Positions 9,225 through 19,112 are shown, numbered from the stretch's first letter. The stretch: 64,000 bases of DNA from Bradyrhizobium sp. CB82 (GCF_029714405.1 NZ_CP121651.1:186001-250000), one strand, 5' to 3'. The notes: generated by a model not told the origin, from the sequence alone. Program-made: numbers and translations.

Positions 9225-9239
9225 GCGTCGGGAACGATC

Positions 9240-10169
9240 ATGACCACGCTCACCGTTGCAAAGCCCCGCACCCGTCCGCTGATCAGCTGGCGAGTGCGCA
9301 AGCTGTTGATCGGGTATTCGTACCTACTGCCGGCCGCGCTTTGCATGATTGCGACGGTCGTCGTGCCGATCCTGCTCGCGATCAAGATGAGCCTTTACGC
9401 CGACATCCTGTACAAGCCGCAGGACTACCGCTTCATCGGGCTTGGCAACTACCTCCGCCTTGTCGAGGACCCCGTGTTCTGGCTGACGCTGAGGAATTCT
9501 GTTGTCTGGGTGTTCGGTTCGGTCCTCCTGCAATTCTTGCTCGGATTTGCCGCAGCCCTTCTGCTCCAGCAGGCCTTCACGGGACGCGCCCTGGTGCGCA
9601 CTCTGACCCTGCTGCCCTGGATCATCCCGGGAGTCGTGGTGGGGCTGATCTGGGAGTGGCTCTATCAACCGAATTACGGCGTCATCAATGACCTCCTGAT
9701 CCGGGTCGGCCTGATGCAGGAGCGCGTCGCCTGGCTCTCGTCACCGGATCTCGCGATGGCGGCGGTTGTCTTCACTAATGTCTGGCGCGGGATTCCCTTC
9801 TTCGCCATCATGCTGCTGGCGGGGCTGCAAGCCGTTCCGGACGAGCTGTACGAGGCGGCCCAGGTCGACGGCGCAGGCGTGTTCGCCCGTTTCTGGCACA
9901 TCACTTTGCCGCTGCTGCGGCCCATCATCGTCGTCGCGACGGCCACGCGCATCATCTGGACATTCAATTATGCCGACCTGATCTTTGTCATGACCGGCGG
10001 CGGCCCGGCCAACGCCACGCAGATCACCTCGACCTACACGCTGCTGCAGGCCTATTCGAGCCTCGACTTCGGTTACGCCGGCGCGCTCTCGGTCGTCCTG
10101 CTCCTCGTGATGCTGGCGTTCACGTGGCTCTACCTGCGCACAACCAAAGGCCTCGAGGACACCGAATGA
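9240..10169 (+). CDS. ABC transporter permease, MalF/UgpA type
   Basis: A 309-residue inner-membrane protein with about six hydrophobic segments. The conserved EAA loop is seen as EAAQVDGAGVFARFWHITLP, which docks on the ATPase subunit. It is preceded by the binding protein, and its stop overlaps the next permease start (ATGA), so translation is coupled. It forms the heterodimeric channel with the gene that follows. Confidence 0.92.
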   Translation: MTTLTVAKPRTRPLISWRVRKLLIGYSYLLPAALCMIATVVVPILLAIKMSLYADILYKPQDYRFIGLGNYLRLVEDPVFWLTLRNSVVWVFGSVLLQFLLGFAAALLLQQAFTGRALVRTLTLLPWIIPGVVVGLIWEWLYQPNYGVINDLLIRVGLMQERVAWLSSPDLAMAAVVFTNVWRGIPFFAIMLLAGLQAVPDELYEAAQVDGAGVFARFWHITLPLLRPIIVVATATRIIWTFNYADLIFVMTGGGPANATQITSTYTLLQAYSSLDFGYAGALSVVLLLVMLAFTWLYLRTTKGLEDTE

Positions 10170-11029
10170 CGCGTCGGGCTGCTCCGAAAGACCTTGCCGA
10201 GCGGGTGTTGGCTGGTCCCGTGGTCTGGATCGGTCTTGTGCTGCTCACCGCCTTTGCCCTTGGGCCCTTCGTCTGGATGTTCCTCACATCGCTGAAGGAC
10301 CGGCAGGAGCTTTACGCAACGCCGCTGCAATATCTGCCGGTCCATCCCACCTTCGAGAATTACGTTGATGCCTGGACGTCGCCGGTCACGCCGTTCAGCC
10401 GCTTCTTTCTCAACAGCTTGTGGGTATGTTCGGTCACGATGGTCGCGACCACCGTGGTATCGGTGCTCGCCGGCTATGCGATTGCCCGCTTCCGCTTTGC
10501 AGGACGAGATGCGCTGCTGCTGATGTTTCTTGCCACTCAGATGTTTCCGAGCGTTCTCCTGATCGCGCCGCTGCTCACGCAATGGCGCGCGCTCGGCCTG
10601 ATCGATACCTATCAGGCGCTGATTTATTCGAATTTCTCGTTCACCGTGCCGTTCACAGTCTGGATGATGGTCGGCTATTTCAGCTCCATACCACGCGACC
10701 TCGAAGAGAGCGCGATGATCGACGGCTGCAACCATTTCGGCGCGCTTTGCCGCATCGTGCTGCCGCTCGCGGCTCCGGGCATCGCTGCGACCGCCATTTT
10801 CGCTTTCGTCGTATCCTGGAGCGAGCTCTTGTTCGCGATCTCGTTCACGACCGAGACCAGCATGCGCACGCTCTCAGCTGGGCTGCTCTACATGGTCGGC
10901 CAGTACGAGGTGCAATGGGGACAGCTATCGGCCGGGGTCATTCTGAGCACCGTTCCCGTGGCCGTGCTGTTCAGCTTCCTGCAGCGACACTTGCTACATG
11001 GGCTGACCGCGGGCGCGGTGAAGGGTTAA
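10166..11029 (+). CDS. ABC transporter permease, MalG/UgpE type
   Basis: A 287-residue membrane protein with the EAA-type loop EESAMIDGCNHFGALCRIVLP. It starts at ATG 10166 inside the stop of the preceding permease. It is the last gene of the operon: no ATP-binding subunit follows, and the next gene (11305-12273) is on the opposite strand. The importer must borrow an ATPase, as MsmK/UgpC-type proteins do in other bacteria, or its ATPase gene has been lost. Confidence 0.92.
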   Translation: MTRRAAPKDLAERVLAGPVVWIGLVLLTAFALGPFVWMFLTSLKDRQELYATPLQYLPVHPTFENYVDAWTSPVTPFSRFFLNSLWVCSVTMVATTVVSVLAGYAIARFRFAGRDALLLMFLATQMFPSVLLIAPLLTQWRALGLIDTYQALIYSNFSFTVPFTVWMMVGYFSSIPRDLEESAMIDGCNHFGALCRIVLPLAAPGIAATAIFAFVVSWSELLFAISFTTETSMRTLSAGLLYMVGQYEVQWGQLSAGVILSTVPVAVLFSFLQRHLLHGLTAGAVKG

Positions 11030-11304
11030 GCCTGTTCTTTCCAACCAAGCGCCGTGTCGTAAGATTGCGCCACGTTGGCTCGCCAACCGACGCTGCGCAG
11101 CAGCGAAGGTCTGTGCCTCTCGCCAGACACGAACCACTGGTTTTGAACTGGGCGGGTCGGCAAGGTCCACAACGGGTCAAAAGCGCCGGTCGAGGATCGT
11201 GGCAAATGAGTCCGCTCGACCCGTGACAGCGGACCTCAGCGAGCCACCGGCCGACTTCGCCTTGGGGGCCATAACCGGACCCATGCACGGCAACAAACAG
11301 CGTC

Positions 11305-12273
11305 CTATTCGATGACCTCGTCGGCGCGAGCGAGCAACGACGGTGGCACGGTCAGGCCAAGCGCCTTGGCAGTCTTCATGTTGATCACCAACTCGAACTT
11401 GGTCGGCTGCTCTACCGGCAGATCGGATGGCTTGGTGCCTTTGAGGACCTTATCGACGTAGCCGCCTGCACGGCGAAATAGATCGGGTACATCGGGGCCA
11501 TAGACGATCAATCCGCCAACAGCGTCTTGTCGAAAAAGATAGCTCGCAGGCAGATGATGCATCGCTGCGAGTGCGACAACTCGCGGAGCCTGGGAATTGG
11601 TCAGAGGATCATTAAGATCAAGTATGGCATCGGCGTGCTGGGCGGCGGCCGAGGCAAAGGCGGCATCAATTTCCTCGGGCGTGGTCGCCTCAACTATCAG
11701 CAGAGCGACGCCAAGGTTCCGCGCCGCGCGAGGCAACTCCTCGGCTAGCCCCAGTCTGTGGAGTGGGTTTTTCGGATTGACCAGGATGGCAATTTTCGAG
11801 GCGCCAGGCACCAATTCCCGGAGGATTTCCATACGTTTTGCGACGAAATCTCCCGGCACGAAGGTCGTAAGGCCGGTGATGTTGCCGCCCGGATGCGAGA
11901 GGCTTTGGACGAGGCCGAGCGCCACGGGATCGGCCACAACCACGAAGACAATCGGAATGGTCGCAGTTGCCGATTTCAGAGCCAGGGCTGCCTGTGGTCC
12001 CACGGCAATTAACAGATCGTGGTTGAGCGCGACGAGTTCGGCCGCTAGAGCCGGTACGCGATCCGGGGTTTCGGCATAGTAACGATATTCGACGAGCAGG
12101 TTCTTGCCCTCGATCCAGCCTCTTTCACGCAAGCCGCTGCGCCACGCGTCGCGACCTGGCTGCCTGAAGTAAGGGATCAAGAAACCGATCCGGCGCGGCG
12201 GCCCTTGTGCCCGCAAACGCGGTGGCGAAACGAACAGCGCCGCAGCAGCCGCTATGAAATCCCGCCGCTTCAT
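11305..12273 (-). CDS. ABC_sub_bind-family periplasmic binding protein
   Basis: A 322-residue protein with a signal peptide (MKRRDFIAAAAALFVSPPRLRAQ broken at the Ala-Gln site) and the two-lobed ABC_sub_bind fold. Typical strings are RIGFLIPYF, DLLIAVGPQAALALK, HPGGNITGLTTF and the C-terminal tail [20 protein letters not shown]. Bradyrhizobia carry dozens of such genes without adjacent transporter subunits, and none is beside this one. Three further copies of only its C-terminal tail lie elsewhere in the window (12.5, 19.3 and 39.9 kb). The ligand is unknown. Confidence 0.9.
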   Translation of the reverse strand: MKRRDFIAAAAALFVSPPRLRAQGPPRRIGFLIPYFRQPGRDAWRSGLRERGWIEGKNLLVEYRYYAETPDRVPALAAELVALNHDLLIAVGPQAALALKSATATIPIVFVVVADPVALGLVQSLSHPGGNITGLTTFVPGDFVAKRMEILRELVPGASKIAILVNPKNPLHRLGLAEELPRAARNLGVALLIVEATTPEEIDAAFASAAAQHADAILDLNDPLTNSQAPRVVALAAMHHLPASYLFRQDAVGGLIVYGPDVPDLFRRAGGYVDKVLKGTKPSDLPVEQPTKFELVINMKTAKALGLTVPPSLLARADEVIE

Positions 12274-12469
12274 TCGATCCTCACGCGCCTTGAGGACGTT
12301 GGGCGGAGATTACCACGTTTCGATTGGGCCAGCACTCATTGCGGCGCATGGCGCAAGACCGCTGTGGGTCAATCGCGTCGCCCTATTCGATAGATGGCGG
12401 CCTGCCGATTTCCGCTATGGCCCGCTGCGAAGGGCCTTGAACAGACATTCGCTCACATCATTGGATCAC

Positions 12470-12610
12470 CGTCCGCACGAACGAGTAACGAGGGCGGCAA
12501 GGTGAGGCCGAGCGCTTTGGCCGTCTTCATGTTGATTACCGGCTCGAATCTGGTCGGCTGCTCTACCGGTAGATCGGAAGGTTTGGTGCCATTGAGGATC
12601 TCGATTAATC
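12470..12610 (-). pseudogene. C-terminal tail fragment of an ABC_sub_bind protein
   Basis: The minus strand reads [20 protein letters not shown] followed by [20 protein letters not shown], close to the end of the intact gene at 11305-12273 but not identical. Only about 45 codons survive, and upstream sequence is unrelated. It lies just beyond the start of the intact gene, in the same orientation, as would be left by a deleted tandem paralogue. Confidence 0.8.
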
Positions 12611-12743
12611 GTGGCACGAGGGCATCGTCGTCGCGGTGCAAACGCGGGGCGAGGCGCATGCCCCCTGGACGGTCCGGCTGCCCTCCGGGTGCAACGCACG
12701 GCCGGACCATGCATTCGGGCCAGCAAGCTCTGAGTGGCTACTA

Positions 12744-13199
12744 TTACTTCTTGCGCGGATCGTCGGCCGAATTGATGTAATCAATGCCTCCAGGACCGAC
12801 AAACTGGACTTGGAGAACGGCCTCCTCATTTCCGGTCCAGGCGTAGTGAGAGTGCTTTGCCGGATATACCCACAATGGGCCCGGCTTTAACAACTCGCCT
12901 TTCTTCTCAAACGTTTCGCCGTGACCAGTCCCGATATCGCCACTTATGACGGTCACGACCTCGGAATAGGGATGAGTGTGCGGCGGCATCTGAAAATTCG
13001 GGGGGAATTTGATACGCAAGACAACCACATCCCCCGGTTTTGTTGGGTCTCCCACCAGCGTTGCTAGCTGGACACCTTTGGGGAAGGCTGGGTTCTCCTT
13101 CCACGCAAGTGCATCAGGGGTGACCCGCGTCGGTGTGTTTTGTGCTGCCGCCGGGAAAGAGAACACTACTAAGCCCGCTATCACCAAGAGCTTCTTCAT
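12744..13199 (-). CDS. Secreted cupin-domain protein
   Basis: A 151-residue protein with a signal peptide (MKKLLVIAGLVVFSFPAAA) and a single cupin barrel. The metal-binding motif 1 is visible as PPHTHPYSEVVTVISGDIG and motif 2 as KHSHYAWTGNEE. Such periplasmic cupins bind a metal, but the substrate is not known. The start ATG 13199 lies only 17 bases from the target duplication of an IS256 element, so its native promoter has been pushed about 1.4 kb away. Confidence 0.87.
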   Translation of the reverse strand: MKKLLVIAGLVVFSFPAAAQNTPTRVTPDALAWKENPAFPKGVQLATLVGDPTKPGDVVVLRIKFPPNFQMPPHTHPYSEVVTVISGDIGTGHGETFEKKGELLKPGPLWVYPAKHSHYAWTGNEEAVLQVQFVGPGGIDYINSADDPRKK

Positions 13200-13224
13200 G
13201 TGAGTTCCTCCCACCGTAATGTGG

Positions 13225-14650
13225 GGGGATGTCCCGGGTTCTGTTGAATTTCTGAAGAGGTCGGCGTTGCCCACCTTGAGCCGGTAGGCTCGGGGTGCTG
13301 ATTCCACAAAGGAGAGCAACGCCATGACGAGAGATATCACACCGGCTGGTTGGCCGGCGACCGGGGCTGTGGACGAAGCGTTTGCAGAAGTGCGGGCGAG
13401 CTTCGATCGGTTCTGCCTTGCGGCAGGGATCGAGGCGCTCGGCACGATGATGGAGGCGGATGTCACGGCGGCCTGCGGGCCGCGCCACGGTCGCGACGCG
13501 GCGCGGCGGGCGCACCGTTGGGGCCGAACGCGGGGACGGATCGGCTTCCACGGCGGCAAGATCGAGGTCGAGCGCCCGCGGGTCCGGGGCGTGGACGGCC
13601 GCGAGGTCACGATCCCGAGCTGGGAAACGGCGGCGGAGGAGGACTGGCTCGGTCGCTGGGCGATGAACCTGATGCTGATCAATGTGTCGACGCGCCGGTT
13701 CGGCCGCGCTGTCCGGCTGCCCGAGGGTGACGTGCCGGCACCGCCCGGATCGGGGGTTTCGAAGTCGGCGGCCTCGCGGAGGTTCGTAGCGCTGTCGGCG
13801 GCGCGGCTGGCCGACTTCATGGCTGCCGATCTGTCCGCGCTCGACCTTCTGGTGGTCCAAATCGACGGGCTGCATCTCGGCGACGATCTCGTGCTGGTGG
13901 CCGCGATCGGGGTTGACGGCGAAGGCAACAAGCATCCGCTGGCGCTGGTGGAAGGGGCGACCGAGAACGCCGCAACGGTTCAGGCCCTGCTGGACAACCT
14001 GGTCTCGCGCGGGCTCGACCCGACGGTGCCAAGACTGTTCATCGCCGACGGCGCGAAGGCGTTGTCGAAGGCGATCCGCCGCACCTTCGGTTCGGCCGCT
14101 GCGATCCAGCGCTGCCAGATCCACAAGGCGCGCAACATCATGGAACGCCTGCCGAAAGAGCATCATGCGGCCACCCGTCGGGTGCTGCGCCAGGCCTGGG
14201 AGCTCGATGACGCCGACAAGGCTGAAAAATTGATCCGCAATCTCGCGCGTCGACTCGACCAGCAATGGCCCGGCGTAGCGGCCAGCATCCTCGAAGGCCT
14301 CGACGAAATCCTGACTGTCGTCCGGTTGAAGCTGCCGAAGGAGCTTCGTCGATCGCTCGCTTGTACCAACATCGCCGAGAACATGATGGGCACCATTCGC
14401 CGCGTCACGCGCAACGTCAAACGCTGGCGGGATGCCGGCATGGCCTTGCGATGGGTCGCGGCCGGCATGATCGAGGCCAACAAGGGCTTCCGACGATTGA
14501 AGGCGCATAAGCAATTGTCGGTTTTGCGTGCGGCCCTTCAAGCTCGCCACAATCGCATGACGATCAACGTTGCCCACGTCACGAGGGCCGCGTAACATTC
14601 ATTCCGGCAACGTCGGCCCGACGTAGTTCAACAGCGATCGGGACATCCCC
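13225..14650 (+). mobile_element. Intact IS256-family insertion sequence
   Basis: The element is 1426 bp. Left end GGGGATGTCCCG and right end CGGGACATCCCC are inverted repeats, with imperfect similarity continuing inwards for about 45 bp (TGTTGAA... on both sides). It is flanked by an 8-bp direct repeat TAATGTGG (13217-13224 and 14651-14658), the expected IS256-type target duplication. With a full transposase inside, the copy looks recent and potentially active. Confidence 0.93.
13324..14595 (+). CDS. IS256-family (Mutator-type) transposase
   Basis: A 423-residue uninterrupted DDE transposase. The three catalytic acidic positions are seen in VVQIDGLHLGDDL, LFIADGAKALSKAI and CTNIAENMMGTIRRVTRNVK, with the family's HKARN motif at QRCQIHKARNIMERLP. 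It lies inside the inverted repeats. Long open frames on its reverse strand are shadows caused by the high GC content. Confidence 0.95.
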   Translation: MTRDITPAGWPATGAVDEAFAEVRASFDRFCLAAGIEALGTMMEADVTAACGPRHGRDAARRAHRWGRTRGRIGFHGGKIEVERPRVRGVDGREVTIPSWETAAEEDWLGRWAMNLMLINVSTRRFGRAVRLPEGDVPAPPGSGVSKSAASRRFVALSAARLADFMAADLSALDLLVVQIDGLHLGDDLVLVAAIGVDGEGNKHPLALVEGATENAATVQALLDNLVSRGLDPTVPRLFIADGAKALSKAIRRTFGSAAAIQRCQIHKARNIMERLPKEHHAATRRVLRQAWELDDADKAEKLIRNLARRLDQQWPGVAASILEGLDEILTVVRLKLPKELRRSLACTNIAENMMGTIRRVTRNVKRWRDAGMALRWVAAGMIEANKGFRRLKAHKQLSVLRAALQARHNRMTINVAHVTRAA

Positions 14651-14658
14651 TAATGTGG

Positions 14659-14952
14659 AGCAAGACACACATATTAGAACTCCTTGGAGCTAACCGAGTC
14701 CAGTAGTGTGACGCTCGACAATGACCGCTCAGGGTCAAGAGCGTCGGCCTCTGTGATAGACCGCAGAACCGGAAGTTTTCGCCTACTACAAAGGCTCCGA
14801 CCCGAAAGTCTTGTTTGCGGCAAGCTCTTAGAGCGTTGCAATGGAAATTTGGCTTCAGATTCATCTTGTGAAGCCGGTACCCGGCCATACAATAATCGAG
14901 GAACTCGTTTCGGACCGGCTCTCTCCAGCTCTGGCGGGCTTCGATTTCAGAC
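14659..14952. other. Unassigned spacer
   Basis: About 290 bp between the IS256 copy and the decayed regulator. No gene or structure was recognised; it presumably held the promoter of the regulator. Confidence 0.4.
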
Positions 14953-15733
14953 ATGCCTACCACTTACGCATTTGGCCCCTTTCGATTGGACGTGGACGGG
15001 CAGTTGTTGTTTCGGCACAGCGAACTGCTTCCCCTTGGAGGGCGCGCCGTAGGCCTGCTGCATCTACTGATACAGAACGCCGGCCAAGTCGTCAGCAAGG
15101 ACGTGCTAATCGAGACCGCATGGTCGGGCCTCGTCGTCGAAGAGAGCAATCTCTCCGTTCAAATTGCAGCCCTGCGGCGATCCTTGAGTGTTGAAAAAGG
15201 GGCCGATTGCTGGATAGAAACGCTGGCGCGACGCGGCTATCGATATATCGGACCGGAGGCGAGTAAGTTGGGCAGTGAGCCCGTGCACACTCCGCCATTG
15301 ATCATGCCGAAGAAGCCGTCGATCGCCGTTCTTCCGTTCGACAATCTGAGTGATGATCCCCAACAGGAATACGTCGCGAGGGCATCGTCGAAGACATCAT
15401 TATAGCACTGTCCCGAGTCCGCTGGCTGTTCGTAATCGCGCGCAATTCCAGCTTCGTCTACAAGGGCAAAACGGTGGACGCCAGAAGGATCGGCCTCGAA
15501 CTCGGCGTTCGACGATTCGCGAGCAACCGAGCTTCCTTGCAGGGTTTCGTGTGGCCGCGGCCAGCAATGCCTTGACGGGGCGAACAGAAGAAGCGGGTGC
15601 TGTCATGACGCGCTTGCGTCGCGCTGATCCCTTACTTCGAATCTCCAATCTGAGGAAACGCATACCTCTCCGCCGTCCAGAGGACTGCGCTCAGCTTGAG
15701 GAAGGGCTCCGACTCGCGGGCCTGCCGGAATAG
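14953..15733 (+). pseudogene. CadC/OmpR-type winged-helix regulator with TPR tail, decayed
   Basis: From ATG 14953 the frame gives a winged-helix DNA-binding domain (FGPFRLDVDGQLLFR, VVEESNLSVQIAALRRSLSV, RRGYRYIGPE) and then the linker PSIAVLPFDNLSDDPQQEYV of adenylate-cyclase-like TPR regulators. The frame is lost near 15385; the expected GIVEDIIIALSRVRWLFVIA continues in another frame. The large TPR middle is missing, and a third frame supplies the C-terminus (RPEDCAQLEEGLRLAGLPE). It is a deletion and frameshift pseudogene of what was probably a protein of about 500 residues. Confidence 0.82.
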
Positions 15734-15855
15734 CACCCGAGCTCGCTTTCGGTGCGTTTTCGGAATTTTTTCGGAACGGCTTAGCAACATCCGGCGAGCA
15801 GTGATGCATCCTGTCGGGAGCACAAGCAGGTGCACCTGACGAGGGGAAACGTCCA

Positions 15856-16737
15856 ATGCCAATTCTGCATCTCGATGAACGCGACGTCCAAAGGCTCTTG
15901 CATTGGGAGGACCTGATCCCTGCAATGGAAAGCGCGCTGTTGGCCTTCTCGACCGGACGAGCGCTGCAGCCAGTTCGAAACATGCTTTCCATCGAAGAAG
16001 GCAGAAGATATCTGGGCATCATGCCCGCCGTTATCGACGAGGCGATGGGGCTCAAACTCGTCAGCTTTTATCCGGCCAATGCCAACAAAGGCATTCCAAC
16101 GCACATGGCCATGATCCTCCTGCTCCGTCCTGACACGGGCGAACCGCTGGCGGTCATGGACGGCCGCCTCATTACGGAGATGCGGACAGCTGCCGTCTCC
16201 GCCGCGGTGACCAATAGAGTGGCCTCCCCTGTCAGCCGCAGTCTTGCGATCCTTGGCAGTGGCGTTAAGAGATTAGGGTATGGAGCAGAACACCCGAACA
16301 CGCGCGGCGGTTCGCTGAGGAGCATGGCGCCGTCGCAATGGATGCGGAGTCTGCTGTCAAAGGAGCAGATGTGATCGTGACCGCGACGAATGCCCTTGGA
16401 ACCCATTCTAAGGGGAGATTGGCTTAAGCCTGGCGCGCACGTGAATGCCGTCGGCTCACCACGGCCAACGTGGCGGGAGCTCGACGATTGTGCCATTGCA
16501 AACACGATCATTGTCGATTCGCGAGAGGCTGCGCTCAAGAAATCCGACGACGTAATCCTCTCAAATGCAGCAATCTACGCCGAGGCAGGCGAGATTTTCG
16601 CAGGAATTAAGTCACGCCCCACTAATTGCACCACCGTGTTCAAGTCCGTGGGTATCGCAATTGAGGATATAGCTTCAGCGGACCTAGTACTGACTAAGCT
16701 GAGCGTCCAAAACACCAGCTTGCAAATGTCCGCTTAG
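15856..16737 (+). pseudogene. Ornithine cyclodeaminase/mu-crystallin family gene, broken
   Basis: ATG 15856 follows GAGGGGAAAC. The N-terminal half is well kept (MPILHLDERDVQRLLHWEDL, GLKLVSFYPANANKGIPTHM, EPLAVMDGRLITEMRTAAVS, LAILGSGV). After the start of the Rossmann motif a segment is deleted and the frame shifts; GADVIVTATNAL lies in another frame, and the rest follows from about 16390 (GDWLKPGAHVNAVGSPRPTW, then VFKSVGIAIEDIASADLVL). Intact relatives make or use NAD(P)-linked amino or imino acids; this copy lacks much of the dinucleotide fold and should be inactive. Confidence 0.85.
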
Positions 16738-16754
16738 GGTCTTGGTTGTGTGCA

Positions 16755-17200
16755 AACAGATAGGTCGGCACGCGACCGTGGTCGCCAATCACTGCAGGCG
16801 GCCGGTGTTCTCGCGTCGGATCGGCTCGTCTCCTGCTTCAGCCGAGCGATCTTTTCCTTGATCCTCGTCGTCTTGATGCTGATCGCTTCCGATGGCTCCT
16901 GCCGATCGGCGCTATCGAGTTGACGCAGATATCGACCGACGCTTTCCTCGATCTGCGCCATCCGCCTCGCCATCGTGGCATGCGTGAAGTTGCGGTCGCG
17001 GTTGTTCACTGCCTTGAACTTGCTGCCGTCAATCGCAACGCTCGGGGTCCGCAACAGGCCAATTTGCCGGCATAGCGCAACGAACTTCGCACAAACCTTC
17101 CGGATCGCCGCGCCATTGTCCTTCCGGAAATCGGCGATCGTCTTATGGTCGGGAGCCAGGCGGCCGATCAGCCACATCACCTCGATATCGTGGTCGGCTG
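16755..17200 (-). pseudogene. IS5/IS1182-type transposase fragment
   Basis: The minus strand encodes HDIEVMWLIGRLAPDHKTIA, DFRKDNGAAIRKVCAKFVAL, and SVAIDGSKFKAVNNRDRNFT, the central part of an IS1182-like DDE transposase including its first Asp region. Both ends are cut: the N-terminal domain and the last acidic residues are missing. It separates the cyclodeaminase remnant from the AlbA_2 remnant. Confidence 0.85.
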
Positions 17201-17209
17201 GGGGGAAAA

Positions 17210-18536
17210 ATGCCCAAAAAGAGGAACATGACCGACGCCGAGGTCGGTCTCGCACGCGCCATGCTCGCGAATCAATCGCGCCGACCGACTGATTAGCTCA
17301 GGCCGCATCGCGCAAATCAAAGATGGTACCTACGCCAAAAGATGTTGGTCCCGCCAGCGACGACGAACTTACTAGGTTCGTTGCAAGGTGGGACGCTGAA
17401 CACGCCGCAATCTATGACAAAGGCCCGCAAGCGCCGACGGACATCGATTACATCGTGCGCTATTTGAAAAGCGCAAGAGCATCTGGCACGTTCGAAGCGG
17501 AGAAACTGACATCATTGAGTGCAAACTCAATTACGCGGTCAGCGGCAAGATCCTGAAGGCCATCGCCGGTTTAGCAAACAACAAGTGTGGCCACCTCCTG
17601 TTCGGTATCAGGGATGGAGGAACTGTCGTGGAAGGGATGTCCGATGACAAATTCGAAATACTTGATCCGGCGTTGCTGAGCTCTCATCTGGTCAGTTGTC
17701 TTGATCCCGTCCCCAGAGTTGCCCGCGTCTCGCACACAATCGGCAGAAAGAAAATTGGCGTCATTCATGTCGAGAAGCACGAACGGGCACCAGTGATCGC
17801 GCTGAAGAACGTAGGAAGCGATCTTCGGGAAGGTGCCATCTATTTTCGCCACGTCGGCGAGACGCGTCAGATCAAGCCAGGAGAGCTCAGGGCCATTATC
17901 GAAGCACGTGAAGCTCGCGCGGTCGCCGAATTCGGCAAGAGGATGATCCGCGTTGCTTCGGGCGCTGGCGCGACAATCGACCTCGATACTGGAGAAGTGC
18001 TAGGGAGAACCGGCAGCTTCGTCATAGACAAGAAGTTGCTTCCTTCAATCCAATTCGTTCGTGAGGGCGACTTCTCGCAGACGAAGGGCGCGCCGACCCT
18101 ACGGCTGGTCGGTGACGTGCAACCGATTTCGGCTGCGGATAGGGAGACGGTCCGCGTCGTCAGAGATGCTATTACGCCTCACGCGATTGTCGAAAATTTC
18201 CTTCTTAACAATCGTGTTAACGAGCCGCTGGCCTATCTACATGCGCAAGCATATTACCCAAGAAAATGGATGCCAATCTGGCACGATGTTCATCAGCTCT
18301 CCATGAGCGTCGATGATCTGGTCGAAGACTTGCGTAGCTTGGCCGCTTGCCCGCCGACTAGCCGTGATGCAATCGTTCAGCGGCTGCGCGGGACCCAGTC
18401 CGCTTTTGCAATTTACACGGGCAAGCCGAAATCTATGCTAGCGGCTTTTCGACCTGGAAAAATAAGCGTTCCGAAAGATGATGCTGATCTACGCAAACTT
18501 AGACCGCCGACCCAGCGGGGACGCGTCCAGTCGTAA
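17210..18536 (+). pseudogene. AlbA_2 (Schlafen-type) nucleic-acid-binding protein, multiply frameshifted
   Basis: A start at ATG 17210 (GGGGGAAAA before it) gives MPKKRNMTDAEVGLARAMLA, a short HTH-like head. The reading frame then changes at least three times: NRADRLISSGRIAQIKDGTY (near 17275), ASDDELTRFVARWDAEHAAI (from 17340), and ETDIIECKLNYAVSGKILKA (from 17502). The AlbA_2 core continues in the last frame (LANNKCGHLLFGIRDGG) to 18536. Such proteins bind DNA or RNA and often sit in accessory islands. The order of domains is intact, so decay is by small indels. Confidence 0.78.
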
Positions 18537-18639
18537 GCGGGACGATGACGGGCAGTAATGCGGCACACAGGGCTTTGGTCGATCTCGTCTCGTTGCGCTT
18601 CTTTTGGGGCGACGGTCTGAAAGTCCGCTGCCCCAAGTG

Positions 18640-19109
18640 CTAGAATGAACGCGCGGCGCGCTTTGCTCTGTCCGGTTCTCTGGGTGTCGAGAAACGGTTC
18701 GTGCAGATCCAACCAGCCCCTCGTCGATGCAGCGGCGCAAGGTGGCCTCGAACGGCTGTCGCAACAGATCACTGTCGCGGAAGCGGCCATGTCGGTTCTT
18801 TGAGAAGGTCGAGTGATTGGGCACGTCACTATCGAGCCCAAAGCGACTCAGAGGTATGCCAGGTTGAGGTGAACCTCTTCGCACAAGCGCCTCTGAGCGG
18901 ATGACGAAGGAGGGACCGACCAGCAGCATCCGGATCATCAGCTCGGGGCAATCGAGGGACGCCCAACGCGCTGTAGAAAGGAGACAGCTCTCGCCTTAGC
19001 CCAGGTCCACGAACCTGTCGATCGATCTTAACAGATGATCGGCCGGAACGTGCCGCTCGAGCGAAAACTCATAGAACAGCGCGGCCTGCTCAACTCGCTG
19101 ATGTCCCAT
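18640..19109 (-). pseudogene. IS5/IS1182-type transposase N-terminal remnant
   Basis: From ATG 19109 the minus strand gives the usual head of this group (QAALFYEFSLERHVPADHLL, RSIDRFVDLG). A stop and frame change follow, then MIRMLLVGPSFVIRSE and VPNHSTFSKNRHGRFRDSDL with further shifts. The catalytic C-terminal half is not found. It differs from the fragment at 16.8 kb, which covers a later part of the protein. Confidence 0.8.
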
Positions 19110-19112
19110 CAA

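Noticed and set aside
12744..13931. A 395-residue minus-strand frame running from the cupin gene into the IS256 element
   Set aside because: Only the first-strand part 12744-13199 is a real gene with a signal peptide. The rest is the high-GC reverse strand of the IS256 transposase and is joined to it only by the insertion.
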